Shown here piece by piece: positions 52,884 through 61,912 of a stretch of DNA of 64,000 nucleotides. How positions within the stretch are numbered: the stretch's first letter is position 1; every line of letters starts with the position of its first letter. A program made the translations under genes and the position numbers. The stretch covers positions 62,001 to 126,000 of the forward strand of contig NZ_JASJOR010000001.1 of NCBI RefSeq assembly GCF_030068545.1, read 5' to 3'. This stretch comes from Xanthocytophaga flava. Lineage in GTDB: Bacteria > Bacteroidota > Bacteroidia > Cytophagales > 172606-1. Under the pieces are notes generated by a model. That model saw only the letters and a list, made by a program, of their open reading frames with translations. It was not told the origin of the DNA and ran no database searches.

Positions 52884-53993
52884 ATGGATTCAACCTCTAC
52901 CTCTCAAACCCTTCGATTTCCATGCCAATCTTGTGGGGCTTATCTGGTTTTTAAACCTGGAACTCATCATCTAACCTGTGAATATTGTGGTGCGGATAAT
53001 GTAATAGAGGATTCACAGGAGACTATTCAGGAATTAGATTTTGAAGATTTTCTTGCTAAATCATCTCCAGCAACAGAGACCCAACAAGTAGCAGTTGTTA
53101 AATGCAATGCATGTGGAGCAGAAAGCTCACTGAAACCAGGTATTACTTCTGACAATTGTCCATTCTGTGGCTCAGCTCTGGTTGTAGGGACAGGGAGTTT
53201 AAGTACACAGCTTAAACCCAAGTCGCTATTACCATTTAAGATTGATCAGAAAACAGCATTCAGCAAATTTAAAGGATGGCTTTCCAGTCTCTGGTTTGCC
53301 CCCAATGATCTTGTCAAATTTGCAGATAATCAGGAACGACTCAGTGGTATGTATATCCCTTACTGGACATATGATTGCGAGACCGACAGTAACTATACAG
53401 GACAAAGAGGTGATTACTACTATGTAACGGAAACTGTCATGGTAAATGAGAATGGCAAAATGGTTGAGAAACGACAGCAGGTACGTAAAATCCGGTGGAG
53501 CTATGCATCTGGGCAGGTTCATAATTCTTTTGATGATGTACTTGTAGAAGGTACTACTTCGTTACCAGAAGATTATCTTCGGGCACTTGAACCCTGGGCA
53601 TTGGATCAACTGGTTCCGTTTGATGAACGTTTTTTGAGTGGATTCCGGACAGAAACATACCATGTAGATGTAAAACAAGGATTTGAGGAAGCCAAGCAGA
53701 TTATGGATGGACCTATCCGTGCTACAGTATGTCAGGATATTGGGGGTGATGAACAACAAATTACATCACTAAGTCCTAAATACAAACAAATTACGTTCAA
53801 ACATGTTTTATTGCCTATCTGGTTAAGTGCCTATCGATACAACGGCAAAGTGTACCGATTCATGATCAATGGCAGTACAGGTGAGGTACAAGGCGAACGT
53901 CCTTACAGTGCCTGGAAAATATTCCTTGCCATTGTATTTGGCCTGGCAATTATCATTCTATTGGTTGTATTGTTTGGAGGAAAACAACAGTAA
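52884..53993 (+). CDS. Double zinc-ribbon protein with C-terminal membrane anchor (YdjG-like)
   Basis: A 369-residue protein. Two zinc ribbons stand at the N-terminus: Cys14-Cys17-Cys32-Cys35 and Cys74-Cys77-Cys92-Cys95, each CxxCG. An acidic linker (about 42-62) lies between them. The central domain has LKPKSLLPFKIDQKTAFSKF, MYIPYWTYDCETDSNYTGQR and RWSYASGQVHNSFDDVLVEG, followed by YKQITFKHVLLPIWLSAYRY. One transmembrane helix ends the chain (about 345-364). This resembles YdjG-type proteins, which carry a zinc ribbon and membrane anchor and work with the SPFH protein YdjI; an SPFH protein lies 3.4 kb away on the same strand. Homology to YdjG is my recollection and was not tested. Confidence 0.75.
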   Translation: MDSTSTSQTLRFPCQSCGAYLVFKPGTHHLTCEYCGADNVIEDSQETIQELDFEDFLAKSSPATETQQVAVVKCNACGAESSLKPGITSDNCPFCGSALVVGTGSLSTQLKPKSLLPFKIDQKTAFSKFKGWLSSLWFAPNDLVKFADNQERLSGMYIPYWTYDCETDSNYTGQRGDYYYVTETVMVNENGKMVEKRQQVRKIRWSYASGQVHNSFDDVLVEGTTSLPEDYLRALEPWALDQLVPFDERFLSGFRTETYHVDVKQGFEEAKQIMDGPIRATVCQDIGGDEQQITSLSPKYKQITFKHVLLPIWLSAYRYNGKVYRFMINGSTGEVQGERPYSAWKIFLAIVFGLAIIILLVVLFGGKQQ

Positions 53994-54017
53994 TTTTTTC
54001 AAACATTATTATATATG

Positions 54018-54049
54018 TCCCCTCAGGTCTGCATAAAAGTCTGAGGGGA
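54018..54049 (+). terminator. Hairpin after the zinc-ribbon gene
   Basis: Arms 54018-54026 and 54041-54049 pair over 9 GC-rich positions with a 14-base loop, 25 bases after the stop codon. No T-run follows. Confidence 0.55.
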
Positions 54050-54092
54050 TACTCCTCATTACCACCTATCTATTTAATTGAATAAATTTTTC

Positions 54093-55379
54093 ATGAGATC
54101 TAAATCGTTTTTTTATCTATCCTCCCTCCTTAGCATTTTTCTTTGCATATCCTGTCATCAGAAAAGTGATGAGGAATTACTCCGGTTAGAACGCACTAAA
54201 CTGAAAGAGAAACTAGAAAGCCAATCTGTATTATTCTACAAACTTTTTAAGATAGTTCTTCGTACTCAAACAGCCGAGAACGCTAAACAAATCCCTGGCT
54301 CAGAACATTTACAGAAAATCAATTCACGTATTATTCAAGCAATTGATACTACCAAAAGTGATACTACCTATATCTCACTGGAAGATATGGTACTGGCCTA
54401 CAAAGAATATAATGACTTAAAAGATTTTGCTCTTACTACAGATGAAGATATGTATCCTACATTACTGGAAACATTCTTCAAAATGCATACAGGTGAAACA
54501 CCTGCTTTGAGCCATACCAATATATCATACGCAGAACTTTTCGGGTGGGACAATAATATGGAACATACTTTTTTAAGTACAACCAATACGTCTGCACGTC
54601 GCACAGAACTTGCCTTGTATGAAGGTTCACGGGTAGATACAGAGCATGAAAAGGATATGGAAAGACGTTGTCTATACAAAATGCAGAAAGGCCTTTTGTT
54701 TATAACCGAAGATTTTCCGTATCTCAGCGAACACGAATTAACCAGTAATCATGAATGGCTGGAGAAAGATGGCCAATCCTATCAATATAGCTTCTTTCAG
54801 AATCTGATACCTACCGGAACAAATAAAGATACGTATCACTACGCACATGGGATTAATCTGATATGTCGAGGACTAAGTAGAATCAAAATGGATCGTGAGG
54901 ATAAAAAAAAACTGGCATTACAAGACTTTGAAGCATTTTTATCTGATGCTAATGCTATTGGACTAAATGATGAACTGGTTTGGCTGGTTGCCACCTATGT
55001 AGCACTGGAAAGAGAAGACAATCAAACTGCACTTGCTAACCTTAAGAAACTGGAGAAGAGTACTATCTTCAGCAATGAGGATAAGGCCATCCTTCATTCA
55101 GGGATTGAGTACCTGGAAGCCAAAGAAGACAACAAAGCATCGAACCTCATTACAGATAAAGTCTTTATGGGAAAAATAGCCATACAATACTTTATTACCC
55201 AAATGAAGAAAGTTGACTGGAAGAAATACACAGGCGCCCGTCCAGAAGTAGCTACCTTGATGCGATACAATGAACAGATACAACAGCAACTGGAGAAGGT
55301 AAAGACTACAGCAACACTGGATAACCTTAAAAAAGAAGGAGGAGGACTATTAGACAAGGCCAAAAAGGTTATCCAGTAA
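54093..55379 (+). CDS. Predicted lipoprotein of unknown function, mostly helical
   Basis: A 428-residue protein. From the ATG at 54093 a type II signal ends in CISC (lipobox), so it is a lipoprotein. The mature part is charged and mainly helical (DEELLRLERTKLKEKLESQS, ALQDFEAFLSDANAIGLNDE), with TPR-like helices in the last third (LVWLVATYVALEREDNQTAL then LANLKKLEKSTIFSNEDKAI). The C-terminus KKEGGGLLDKAKKVIQ is basic and amphipathic. I do not recognise a family. The gene converges with the VWA gene, with only four bases between stops. Confidence 0.62.
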   Translation: MRSKSFFYLSSLLSIFLCISCHQKSDEELLRLERTKLKEKLESQSVLFYKLFKIVLRTQTAENAKQIPGSEHLQKINSRIIQAIDTTKSDTTYISLEDMVLAYKEYNDLKDFALTTDEDMYPTLLETFFKMHTGETPALSHTNISYAELFGWDNNMEHTFLSTTNTSARRTELALYEGSRVDTEHEKDMERRCLYKMQKGLLFITEDFPYLSEHELTSNHEWLEKDGQSYQYSFFQNLIPTGTNKDTYHYAHGINLICRGLSRIKMDREDKKKLALQDFEAFLSDANAIGLNDELVWLVATYVALEREDNQTALANLKKLEKSTIFSNEDKAILHSGIEYLEAKEDNKASNLITDKVFMGKIAIQYFITQMKKVDWKKYTGARPEVATLMRYNEQIQQQLEKVKTTATLDNLKKEGGGLLDKAKKVIQ

Positions 55380-55383
55380 TCTA

Positions 55384-57171
55384 TCACCATTTCTTAATGG
55401 ACTGGGCTTCTTTCAAAAGCGTTTGTTTGGCATTTTCAGGAGTAATCTCCTGAAAATTGCCTTTCCCTAATGAAGCCAATCGTTGTAACTGCTCAATCAC
55501 GTGTTCATTTTTGGTTTGTCCAAATAAGAATACAGTCAAGACAATTCCTCTATTCAGATTTTCCTGAATAATAGCTTCGGTAGCCTTATCCAAACCAAAT
55601 TCACCATCCGAAGCCAGAATAATCCGGTTATTACCATTTTTGATAAAGTATTCATTAGCCAGTTGATAGGCTAGACTTACTCCTCGGCGAATATTGGTCC
55701 CACCCTCTGACTTCAGTTTATCCAGTTTTGACTCAATCTTTTTACGTTCAGTAGCTGAAACTGTATTTAACTCAATTCGGGCATCACCTGAATAGCTTAC
55801 AATAGCTACTTTATCCTCTGGCCGGGTAAGGGTTAATAAATAGGAAAATGCTTCTTTTAATAAAGGCAGTTTTTCGTGACTATTCATAGAACCAGAGACA
55901 TCCAGTAAAAATACCAGATGGTTGTCGGCGTATCCTTCCAATGTCTCATCAGCTGTTTTTTTATCTGGTTCTGGTTTTATAGATATGGCAGGTTTATCGT
56001 CCAGTTTATTGGTTTTGGGATAAAAAACTTTGTATTGATGAGGTTCCTCTACCTGATGTAACAACACTGTTGTGGAAACATCCAGTTTAATAGATTTATT
56101 CTGGATATAATAATCAGGAATTTCAGCTTCTTTCTGTACACCTTTTCCATCAGCAAGTTCGATAAAATCATTGTAAGAACGAATAAGCCCTAAACCATAA
56201 CGATTGTATTTGTTAATGATATCATTATTGTAGTAATAATAGGCCTTCGAATAGGGTTTGTAGTTATTCTCCCGCCATTCGCTGGTCAAAAAACTATGAC
56301 AACGAGACACAATAGCCTCCAGATTTCTTACCACTCTCTCATAACGCCAGTAGGGATCTAATCCATTACTTGACCCAAAACGATATAATCCCTGCAGATT
56401 TTCATCCTGATGAGTTTTGTAGTTCTCAATAAGTGTTTCCAGTTCCTGTACATAGAATGATATCTTGCTGGTTTCTTCATTATCCAGATCATCCAGAATA
56501 AGCTTGCACCAATGGATAGCAGGCTGAAACTTATCGGCCATTGCGACAATTCTATGATTGGTATTGGTAGGTTTATAGTGTGTAAGATATACTTGCTGCA
56601 CAGTAGCATACAAATTGTCCTTTGCCTGATCGTACTGATTAAATAACTTCTCCAATAACCCCAACTGCCGATAAGCCCAGACAATATTTGTTCTCTGTAA
56701 ATAAACCTTTTCCTGGACAAAATGCCAGATCGAATCCCGACTAAGCTGAATACGGTCAATTGTTTCTTTCAGCACCAATAATCTTTGATTCAGCACTCTG
56801 CGATCCGTTTCAGATAAAGCAGAATGACCCGTCATACATTTTTGATAGATCTCGGCAGGAATCACTTCATAGGAGGAAGACTTATTCCAGTGATCCTCAT
56901 TCTGAAACGAAAGAAATTTGGATTTCTCTTCGCTATAATAGTTTAGCTGCAGATTAAAATTCATTAGCTCCTCATAAATAGGCCAAAGAGCATGAATCGT
57001 CTCATTAGTATATTGTACATAGCCATTTAAAGCATCTACAGCCTGATTACGGGATGATATTTTGGATTGGGCCTGTGACATAAAATGAGTCAATAAAAAG
57101 AACAATACCAGAATAATGTGTTTTGTGATTGTCTGCTTTATAGCAAACCTATTTTCGAAATGATATTTCAT
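55384..57171 (-). CDS. Exported protein with C-terminal von Willebrand factor A domain
   Basis: A 595-residue protein. Residues about 12-35 are a signal peptide (IILVLFFLLTHFMSQAQ). Residues about 40-410 are an unrecognised, largely helical region (ALWPIYEELMNFNLQLNYYS, GLYRFGSSNGLDPYWRYERV, TSEWRENNYKPYSKAYYYYN). The VWA domain is at about 415-590: the MIDAS motif LLDVSGSMNS, the Thr in SEGGTNIRRGV and the Asp in LASDGEFG, which together bind a divalent metal and a protein partner. In other bacteria such proteins act in surface adhesion or as chaperones for complexes; here the partner is unknown. It converges on the preceding lipoprotein gene with a four-base gap. Confidence 0.8.
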   Translation of the reverse strand: MKYHFENRFAIKQTITKHIILVLFFLLTHFMSQAQSKISSRNQAVDALNGYVQYTNETIHALWPIYEELMNFNLQLNYYSEEKSKFLSFQNEDHWNKSSSYEVIPAEIYQKCMTGHSALSETDRRVLNQRLLVLKETIDRIQLSRDSIWHFVQEKVYLQRTNIVWAYRQLGLLEKLFNQYDQAKDNLYATVQQVYLTHYKPTNTNHRIVAMADKFQPAIHWCKLILDDLDNEETSKISFYVQELETLIENYKTHQDENLQGLYRFGSSNGLDPYWRYERVVRNLEAIVSRCHSFLTSEWRENNYKPYSKAYYYYNNDIINKYNRYGLGLIRSYNDFIELADGKGVQKEAEIPDYYIQNKSIKLDVSTTVLLHQVEEPHQYKVFYPKTNKLDDKPAISIKPEPDKKTADETLEGYADNHLVFLLDVSGSMNSHEKLPLLKEAFSYLLTLTRPEDKVAIVSYSGDARIELNTVSATERKKIESKLDKLKSEGGTNIRRGVSLAYQLANEYFIKNGNNRIILASDGEFGLDKATEAIIQENLNRGIVLTVFLFGQTKNEHVIEQLQRLASLGKGNFQEITPENAKQTLLKEAQSIKKW

Positions 57172-57676
57172 TATAACTGATCAACTTTCAACAGAAAGTC
57201 TTCTATTTTTCTGATTGGTGTCCAGGAAAACAAAAGGTGAACACAGTCTTTCCAGAAAGAAGCCTTACAGGTAACTACTAGTGTTTCACTACTACAATCA
57301 ACCAGCAATAAATAGGCAGGGCCACTCACACCTAATGACTTACCTGTAGATTCACATGAGCTAATAGCCTTATGTGCACCCTACCCCATTTTTGTCGGTT
57401 GTCGGTAGTGGCTCTCCAGGTAGAAGATGGCTGGGTTGATGCCAAAGGTATGTTTCTGGGAGCTGCGTATGTAGTAGGACCTATGTATAAACTAGTAGGT
57501 AAAAAAGATCTGGGCACTATAGAGTTTCCTCCTATTGAGACGTCTTTACTCTCAGGAGACATTGCATTTCGTCAACATAGTGTGGACATACCAACGGACC
57601 TAACTGGCCAACATTCGTTTCTTTTGCAGAACGCTACCTAAAAGCCAATAGTAAACTGAAACAAAAATAACGTCTC
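57172..57676. other. Intergenic region holding an 89-codon orphan ORF
   Basis: 505 bases between two minus-strand genes. The first 190 bases show no gene in any frame. The rest carries the plus-strand ORF at 57372-57641 listed separately. No terminator for the deacetylase or promoter for the VWA gene was clear. Confidence 0.45.
57372..57641 (+). pseudogene. Orphan 89-codon ORF, possible fragment of a larger gene
   Basis: From ATG 57372 the frame reads an unremarkable first 15 residues, then VEDGWVDAKGMFLGAAYVVG, PMYKLVGKKDLGTIEFPPIE and VDIPTDLTGQHSFLLQNAT. The second half has the look of a real beta-rich domain (like a C-terminal carbohydrate-binding or jelly-roll end), but a stop codon at 57357 closes the frame upstream and no start region or signal peptide precedes it. 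It may be the 3' end of a decayed gene or a chance frame. No frameshift that restores a longer protein was found by eye. Confidence 0.3.
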
Positions 57677-58507
57677 TTATTTAGGGGAGGCAGTTTTTAT
57701 CTGTTTCCCTTTTGTATTCTCCTGTTGAGAAGCTTTTATAAATTGTGCTACCTCCAAAAATGGAGCTACCCAAATCTGTGACTGATTTTGCTGAAGAAAG
57801 AGTACTAATTTCCGATGAGCTTCAAGGGATACATTGAGACTATGTTCTCCTCCTACTCCATGAAATAAGAATACCAATAACGTCTTGGTTTCCATTGCTT
57901 TCTTTACAAGAGCAATTAATTCTTCACCTGATTGCCCATTGATGCCTATAGCTCCTACATTTGAAAGATTAATTTGTCCAAGAGATAAGAACTCAGTTGT
58001 TACTCCTCGAGCTGCTACAAAATCATCTTTCATCTGATCCAGATACGCTACATCGCCAATCTTGGTATCACCACATGGATAAGCAAATGTCCGTTGTGTT
58101 TTCCCATCCAAAGTTTGCAATAAAACATTCATCATTCGGATTTCATCTACCATACGTTTAACAGAATAAGCGCCCATATTCGATTCAGGTTTTACCCACT
58201 CTCTTCCAGGTATTTGTCCAATACAAGGATGAAACAATGTATGATTAGCCATTTCATGTCCAGTGGCAGCCGCTTTACGCCAATCTGCGATTCGTTGTCG
58301 AAAACCAGAAAAATAGCCGGATAAATAAAATGTACCTTTCAATTTTGCAGAGTCCAAAGCAGGAATTACGTTATCGAGATGAACATTCAATGCATCATCA
58401 TAAGTAAGTACAACAGCACATGATTTTCCATTCCACATAGCTTTTTGCTGTGCAGCAACTAGCATTCCTTGTAGAGTAAAAAAGCAGAGAAAGGCAATTC
58501 TTTTCAT
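57677..58507 (-). CDS. Secreted polysaccharide deacetylase family protein
   Basis: A 276-residue exported protein of the NodB-homology family. Residues 1-20 are a signal peptide (LVAAQQ). The metal site motif is LTYDDALN (Asp pair) with GHEMANHTLFHP carrying the two His ligands, and TFAYPCGDTKIG forms the next motif; LVFLFHGVGGEHS near the C-terminus supplies the second catalytic His. These enzymes remove N- or O-acetyl groups from chitin, peptidoglycan or other polysaccharides; the substrate is not shown. The ATG at 58507 is the natural start. Confidence 0.88.
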   Translation of the reverse strand: MKRIAFLCFFTLQGMLVAAQQKAMWNGKSCAVVLTYDDALNVHLDNVIPALDSAKLKGTFYLSGYFSGFRQRIADWRKAAATGHEMANHTLFHPCIGQIPGREWVKPESNMGAYSVKRMVDEIRMMNVLLQTLDGKTQRTFAYPCGDTKIGDVAYLDQMKDDFVAARGVTTEFLSLGQINLSNVGAIGINGQSGEELIALVKKAMETKTLLVFLFHGVGGEHSLNVSLEAHRKLVLFLQQNQSQIWVAPFLEVAQFIKASQQENTKGKQIKTASPK

Positions 58508-58599
58508 ACAAAACAGATGGCAGAGTTTCCTGGGTAAGAATTAGTATAACAGTAAAGACGTATTATTTGAAAGAAAAATACAAATAAAGTATTTATAAA

Positions 58600-58625
58600 C
58601 AAACAAAGCCCTTCATACAGGGCTT
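58600..58625 (-). terminator. Intrinsic terminator of hemL
   Basis: On the minus strand the stem 58625-58619 / 58612-58606 (7 bp, six-base loop) is followed by TTGTTTGTTTA, 27 bases after the hemL stop codon. Confidence 0.75.
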
Positions 58626-58652
58626 CGTTGAGGTATTTTATTTAAAAAAATA

Positions 58653-59951
58653 TCAGGCTGTCACCAAAATTTCTTCCAGTGACTCGTAGTTAGCCTTGAT
58701 GATTGTATCAATATGGTCATTTGTTAATGCAGTTGACACAAACAAGCTCTCAAACTGAGATGGAGCCAGATACACACCACGCTTTAACATAGCCTGGAAG
58801 TATTTGGCAAATAGTTGCAGGTCAGACTGCTTAGCAGATTCAAAATCATATACAGGTTTATCTGTGAAGAAAACCGTAAACATAGATCCTACATGATTAA
58901 TTGTGTAATTAACCCCTAACTTTTGCATATTGGATTGCATTCCTACCACAATCTTATTTCCGATTTCTTCCAGACGTGTATATACTTCCGGATGGTTGTT
59001 CAGATAGTGTAACATTGCCAGTCCGGCAGACATGGCAACCGGATTTCCAGATAAGGTACCTGCCTGATATACAGGGCCAGCAGGAGACACGAAATCCATA
59101 ATTTCCCGACGTCCACCATACGCACCAACAGGCATTCCACCTCCAATAATCTTACCCATGGTAATCAAATCAGCCTGAACATTAAATCTTTCTTGTACTC
59201 CGCCCTTTGCTAGTCGAAATCCTGTCATGACCTCGTCAAAAATCAACACAATCCCTTCCCGTGTACAAATCTGACGCAAACCTTCTAAAAATCCTTTATT
59301 AGGCAATACAAGACCCATATTTCCAGCCACAGGTTCTACAATGATAGCAGCTATGTTTTGTTTATTCTCTGTAACAAGTCTCTCTACTGATTCAAGATCA
59401 TTGAAAGGGGCAGTCAATGTATCATTGGCGATTCCTTGTGTTACACCAGGGCTATCCGGCACACCCATTGTGGCAGCCCCACTACCGGCAGCAATCAGAA
59501 AGCTATCGCCATGTCCATGATAACAGCCCTCAAACTTGATCATTTTATCACGACCGGTATAGCCTCTGGCTAATCGAATAGCAGACATAGTTGCTTCTGT
59601 GCCAGAGTTCACCATCCGAACCTTCTCCAGGGTAGGCACCATAGAGATAATCAGTTCTGCCATCTCCACTTCTTTTCGGGTAGGAGCACCAAACGATAGT
59701 GAATTTTGTACAGCATCCGCAACTGCTTTCTGAATAATTTCATGGGCATGTCCCAGTACCATAGGTCCCCATGAGTTAATCAGTTCAATGTATGCATTAT
59801 CATCTTCATCATATAGATAAGCGCCTTTAGCAGATTTAATAAAAAGAGGATTACCTCCCACTGCCCGAAATGCCCGCACTGGAGAGTTAACTCCTCCAGG
59901 AATAACCTTCTTGGCATGTTCAAATAGCTGTTGGCTCTGAGATATATTCAT
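58653..59951 (-). CDS. hemL: Glutamate-1-semialdehyde 2,1-aminomutase
   Basis: PLP enzyme of 432 residues that makes 5-aminolevulinate in the C5 pathway of heme synthesis. Start MNISQSQQLFEHAKKVIPGG and NSPVRAFRAVGGNPLFIKSA are typical; further on are RMVNSGTEATMSAIRLARGY, GCYHGHGDSFLIAAGSGAAT and the Schiff-base lysine in DLITMGKIIGGGMPVGAYGG. Length and motifs match the family closely. It is flanked by its own terminator and a separate promoter region, so it is monocistronic. Confidence 0.97.
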   Translation of the reverse strand: MNISQSQQLFEHAKKVIPGGVNSPVRAFRAVGGNPLFIKSAKGAYLYDEDDNAYIELINSWGPMVLGHAHEIIQKAVADAVQNSLSFGAPTRKEVEMAELIISMVPTLEKVRMVNSGTEATMSAIRLARGYTGRDKMIKFEGCYHGHGDSFLIAAGSGAATMGVPDSPGVTQGIANDTLTAPFNDLESVERLVTENKQNIAAIIVEPVAGNMGLVLPNKGFLEGLRQICTREGIVLIFDEVMTGFRLAKGGVQERFNVQADLITMGKIIGGGMPVGAYGGRREIMDFVSPAGPVYQAGTLSGNPVAMSAGLAMLHYLNNHPEVYTRLEEIGNKIVVGMQSNMQKLGVNYTINHVGSMFTVFFTDKPVYDFESAKQSDLQLFAKYFQAMLKRGVYLAPSQFESLFVSTALTNDHIDTIIKANYESLEEILVTA

Positions 59952-60099
59952 ATATAAAAGCTGTTAATCGTTGTAATTACAAATTGTGATAAATTTCTGC
60001 ACAAATATCTGACACAATCCCCAATAAATCACCTTTTTTGTAACAATTAACAGTATAGTTCTCTCAACGATCCTCCACAGAAACACAACTATTCCCGCT

Positions 60100-60822
60100 C
60101 TACTCAAGTCCTGTTTTATCAGGGTTCCAGAAAGGTTTTGCTTTTATTTGTTCAGAATTCCAATTTAACTCTTTTTTGAAATATTGATTTAACTGCACAC
60201 AGCTTCGACTATCACCACCCACATAGACCATACTGGAACCTGAGATCTGTCTGGCAGTAGCATCAATGGATTGTACTAGTCTCTGTCCAGGGTTTGCAGC
60301 TAATTGTAGAAATTGAAATGGTTTTGAGCCATCAATATCTGGGAAAATATCTTTTTCATTTTCAGCATACACAAAGCCATAAATCTTTTTGGAAACAGAC
60401 AGATTTCTATAGATTTCATACAAATGTCCCAAAGCAGAAGTATCACCCACCAATACGTATGAGTCGGCAGACTGATCTACAATAAACTTACCTTTGTGCC
60501 ATCCAAAGTAAATAGTATCTCCAACAGCACAATCCTGAGCCCATTTACTCCCAGGTCCGTTTGAATGTGTACAGACCGCGATATCTATCGTCTCAGCTCT
60601 GCGATCAAAATACCAGACAGAGTAGCTTCTGATTTTATCTTTTAGATTCACAGACATACCCATACCACAAAAAATTCGCAGAAAATATCCTGGTACATAT
60701 TCTGTTGATTTCAAACCACTACTATGAATACGGATATGAAAAGTATTGTCAGCTATTTTTGACTTGTGTACAATAACAGCTTTGTTTAAAAGTTTACTTG
60801 CCAGATTATCAATAAGACCCAT
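60100..60822 (-). CDS. Siderophore-interacting-type FAD-binding protein
   Basis: A 240-residue flavoprotein of the siderophore-interacting protein group, which can reduce ferric siderophores. The FAD-binding motif is KIRSYSVWYFDRRAETIDIA (R-S-Y-S) with HSNGPGSKWAQDCAVGDTIY; the NAD(P)H side is SYVLVGDTSALGHLYEIYRN and SMVYVGGDSRSCVQLNQYFK. The C-terminal KAKPFWNPDKTGLE is consistent with the family end. The ATG at 60822 (MGLIDN) is preferred over the longer frame to 60909. No siderophore synthesis or receptor gene is adjacent, so iron release is the likely but unproven role. Confidence 0.85.
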   Translation of the reverse strand: MGLIDNLASKLLNKAVIVHKSKIADNTFHIRIHSSGLKSTEYVPGYFLRIFCGMGMSVNLKDKIRSYSVWYFDRRAETIDIAVCTHSNGPGSKWAQDCAVGDTIYFGWHKGKFIVDQSADSYVLVGDTSALGHLYEIYRNLSVSKKIYGFVYAENEKDIFPDIDGSKPFQFLQLAANPGQRLVQSIDATARQISGSSMVYVGGDSRSCVQLNQYFKKELNWNSEQIKAKPFWNPDKTGLE

Positions 60823-60924
60823 CTTATTTAGTTTTGTAATGGTAATATAAAAGTGTACTACTTCTCGACTAATGTATAGCTGGTAATTATACAGACGAAC
60901 AGACATCACTTTTACTTTACGCTA

Positions 60925-60960
60925 TAAAAAGAAAAGTGAGCCTTGTGTAAGGCTCACTTT
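60925..60960 (-). terminator. Intrinsic terminator of the DsbA/FrnE-type gene
   Basis: Arms 60960-60949 and 60944-60933 pair over 12 bp with a four-base loop; on the minus strand the stem is followed by TCTTTTTATA. It begins 31 bases after the stop codon at 60992. Confidence 0.85.
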
Positions 60961-60991
60961 CGAAAATAAGATATTCTCTATCACATAAATA

Positions 60992-61720
60992 CTAATTGCA
61001 ATCACCCTCTGGTGTACAGGAAGGTCCTTCAATTACTTCAATAGGTGCAGGATGTATATTTCTCCACTCTGTAAAGGATTTTCCCAACACATCTGAAAAC
61101 ACATCTGAAGGTTGTGCACCAGAAACAGCATATTTGCGATTGAAGACAAAGAATGGTACACCTCTCACACCAATAGTTTGTGCCTCCCGAATATCCTTCT
61201 CCACCTCATACCCAAAATCATCACTAGCTAGCACTTGCCGGATATCGTTTTCCTGCAATCCAATCTCTTGTCCTAACAACACCAGTGTCTCGTGATCGCT
61301 AAAATCTTTCCCTTCTGTAAAATAAGCTTTAAATAAACGTTCTTCAGCTTCATCTCCAAGATTATGTTTTTTTGCCAGTTGTATCATTCGATGGGCATCA
61401 AATGAATTGGCAACAACAGCATTATCAAAGTTATAGGTAAGACCTGCTTCTTTTGCCATCTGCGTTACCTGCCGATGCATTTGTACAGACTGCTCATAAG
61501 AAATACCTTTACGTTCTGATAAGTATTCATATAAATTTTTGCCATGTCCTGCTTCAATAGAAGGATCTAGCTGAAAGCTATGCCACTCCACTTCAACCGC
61601 TCCAGCGTCAGAAAACTGTTGTAGCGCCTTTTCAAACTTTCTTTTACCTATATAACAAAATGGACACATAATATCTGACCATATCTCTACTTTCATTTTC
61701 TCAGTGGTATTCATCTGCAT
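60992..61720 (-). CDS. DsbA family oxidoreductase, FrnE-like
   Basis: A 242-residue thioredoxin-fold protein of the FrnE subfamily. Motifs: VEIWSDIMCPFCYIGKRKFE with the CxxC active site (CPFC), then WHSFQLDPSIEAG, the long helical insert with FDAHRMIQLAKKHNLGDEAE, and the cis-Pro loop RGVPFFVFNRKYAVSGAQ. It lacks a signal peptide, so it is cytoplasmic, and likely works as a thiol oxidoreductase or disulfide isomerase. The tail EGPSCTPEGDCN has two extra cysteines seen in several FrnE proteins. ATG 61720 is used; 61714 or 61696 are possible starts. Confidence 0.9.
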   Translation of the reverse strand: MQMNTTEKMKVEIWSDIMCPFCYIGKRKFEKALQQFSDAGAVEVEWHSFQLDPSIEAGHGKNLYEYLSERKGISYEQSVQMHRQVTQMAKEAGLTYNFDNAVVANSFDAHRMIQLAKKHNLGDEAEERLFKAYFTEGKDFSDHETLVLLGQEIGLQENDIRQVLASDDFGYEVEKDIREAQTIGVRGVPFFVFNRKYAVSGAQPSDVFSDVLGKSFTEWRNIHPAPIEVIEGPSCTPEGDCN

Positions 61721-61912
61721 TTTTATTTAAGAATAATGATTGATACATAAATAAACAGTATATAGAGTGTAATATGTTCCCTGAAGTACTTATTAATCCC
61801 CACTACTTGCCCTACCGACAATTAAACTCAGAAAATTATTTAGAATATCTACTGTAACATGCAACCATTCCAATAGGTAATGTGTCATGCTTTTGGAATT
61901 AAAAATATGTTT

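Noticed and set aside
52501..52974. Two plus-strand frames of 94 and 62 codons upstream of the zinc-ribbon gene
   Set aside because: The second overlaps the zinc-ribbon gene in another frame, and the first has no conserved-looking segment; no evidence of a frameshifted gene.
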